From contig JABBNW010000013.1 of assembly GCA_019352115.1 (NCBI GenBank), positions 1 to 38,873 of the forward strand: a DNA stretch of 38,873 bases. Reading direction: 5' to 3'. Origin of the DNA: Pseudomonadota bacterium. Lineage in GTDB: Bacteria > Pseudomonadota > Alphaproteobacteria > Acetobacterales > Acetobacteraceae. Below the pieces are notes generated by a model, which did not search any database, had not been told where the DNA came from, and saw only the letters and a program-made list of their open reading frames with translations. A program made the position numbers and the translations under genes. Below are positions 38,378 to 38,873 of this stretch, one piece after another (the first letter of the stretch is position 1; every line of letters begins with the position of its first letter).

Positions 38378-38873
38378 CTACGCGGTGACCGCTTCGGCCC
38401 ATTCCCGGGTAGCGATTGAGCGTATCCGGTCTGGGTTTGCGGTGAGGGCATTCCATGCTTCGCAGCAGGCATCGACGATTGCGGTGTAGGTGTCGAAGAC
38501 GCGGTTGGCGAGATGGTTCTGACGCAGGAACTGCCAGACGTTCTCGACGGGGTTCAGCTCCGGCGAATAGGGTGGCAGCGGCAGCAGGCTGATGTTCTCC
38601 GGCACGACCAGCCGGCCTCCGGCCTGGTGCCAGCCGGCGCCGTCCAGCGTGATGACGGCGTGCGCGCCGGGCGCGACCTGGGTGCTGATCTCGGCGAGGT
38701 GCAGGTTCATCGCCTCGGCGTTGACGAATGGCAGCACGAGGGCAGCGCCGATCCCGCGGGCCGGGCAGACCGCGCCGAACAGATAGGCCCAGTCGTAGCG
38801 CTGATCGCGCGGCGCGCGAGGGCGGCTGCCCTTGTCGGCCCAGATGTAGGTCAGGCTGCCTTGCTGACCGACA
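38378..38873 (-). CDS. IS630-family transposase (partial, runs off the right edge)
   Basis: This is the last 165 codons of a minus-strand transposase. The tail carries the DDE residues of IS630/Tc1-like enzymes: the second Asp in AHAVITLDGAGWHQAG, then LPPYSPELNPVENVWQFLRQ with the catalytic Glu. The frame upstream (S-L-T-Y-I-W-A-D-K-G, then YDWAYLFGAV) continues to the window edge, so the N-terminus is outside. The stop lies 11 bp from the dctQM stop. IS630 elements insert at TA, and CTAATA occurs there. Confidence 0.87.
   Translation of the reverse strand, partial: VGQQGSLTYIWADKGSRPRAPRDQRYDWAYLFGAVCPARGIGAALVLPFVNAEAMNLHLAEISTQVAPGAHAVITLDGAGWHQAGGRLVVPENISLLPLPPYSPELNPVENVWQFLRQNHLANRVFDTYTAIVDACCEAWNALTANPDRIRSIATREWAEAVTA

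Noticed and set aside
36785-38419. 544-codon second plus frame within dctQM
   Set aside because: It is an Arg/Gly-rich out-of-frame shadow. The dctQM frame has all TRAP membrane motifs and hydrophobic helices.

Overview
This is a GC-rich chromosomal window with the gene style of an alphaproteobacterium. The kdp, homospermidine, TRAP and uronate genes together suggest Rhodospirillales/Acetobacteraceae, but that placement is an inference: there is no rRNA or other marker here to prove it. Most of the window is metabolic and transport operons. Two accessory islands of insertion-sequence (IS) debris interrupt it, and a third IS sits at the right edge. I see no CRISPR array, tRNA or rRNA gene, prophage or recognisable defence system. 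|| Left part, 1-9600: the N-terminus of a two-partner-secretion haemagglutinin-like exoprotein leaves the window on the minus strand. A sulfotransferase remnant follows, then a complete potassium system: a 27-aa membrane peptide, kdpF, kdpA, kdpB, kdpC, the sensor kinase kdpD and the response regulator kdpE. A ptsN-like EIIA gene closes the run. AT-rich direct repeats just upstream are candidate KdpE sites. || 9635-12418: a copper-type P1B ATPase diverges from its likely regulator, a CsoR-family repressor, over a short region with a TACC/GGTA inverted repeat. || 12569-20449: a polyamine module follows, with an Orn/Lys/Arg decarboxylase divergent from homospermidine synthase and an RMD1-like membrane protein downstream of the decarboxylase. 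Next comes a PPP-family phosphatase whose stop overlaps the start of a CYTH-CHAD protein, suggesting a polyphosphate or triphosphate theme. || 20480-24680: a nested IS island contains an aldo/keto reductase remnant, a truncated IS66-type element, and an rve-type transposase gene. That gene is split by a 283-bp non-autonomous element with inverted ends and an 8-bp target duplication. An IS6-type transposase follows. || 24848-31308: one minus-strand operon reads gntR, uxuA, uxuB, then a complete amino-acid-type ABC importer (binding protein, two permeases, ATPase). It lies behind a near-perfect 20-bp palindrome and appears to be a hexuronate (fructuronate/mannonate) catabolic operon with an unexpected transporter class. 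|| 31430-32450: the second IS island holds a transposase fragment interrupted by an IS21-type end with its passenger ORF and an istB fragment. || 32477-38366: a second sugar-acid module consists of a GntR regulator divergent from an enolase-superfamily acid-sugar dehydratase, an SDR dehydrogenase and a TRAP importer (DctP plus a fused DctQM). A 26-bp imperfect palindrome lies in the divergent region. An IS630-type transposase starts within about 11 bp of the dctQM stop and runs off the right edge.
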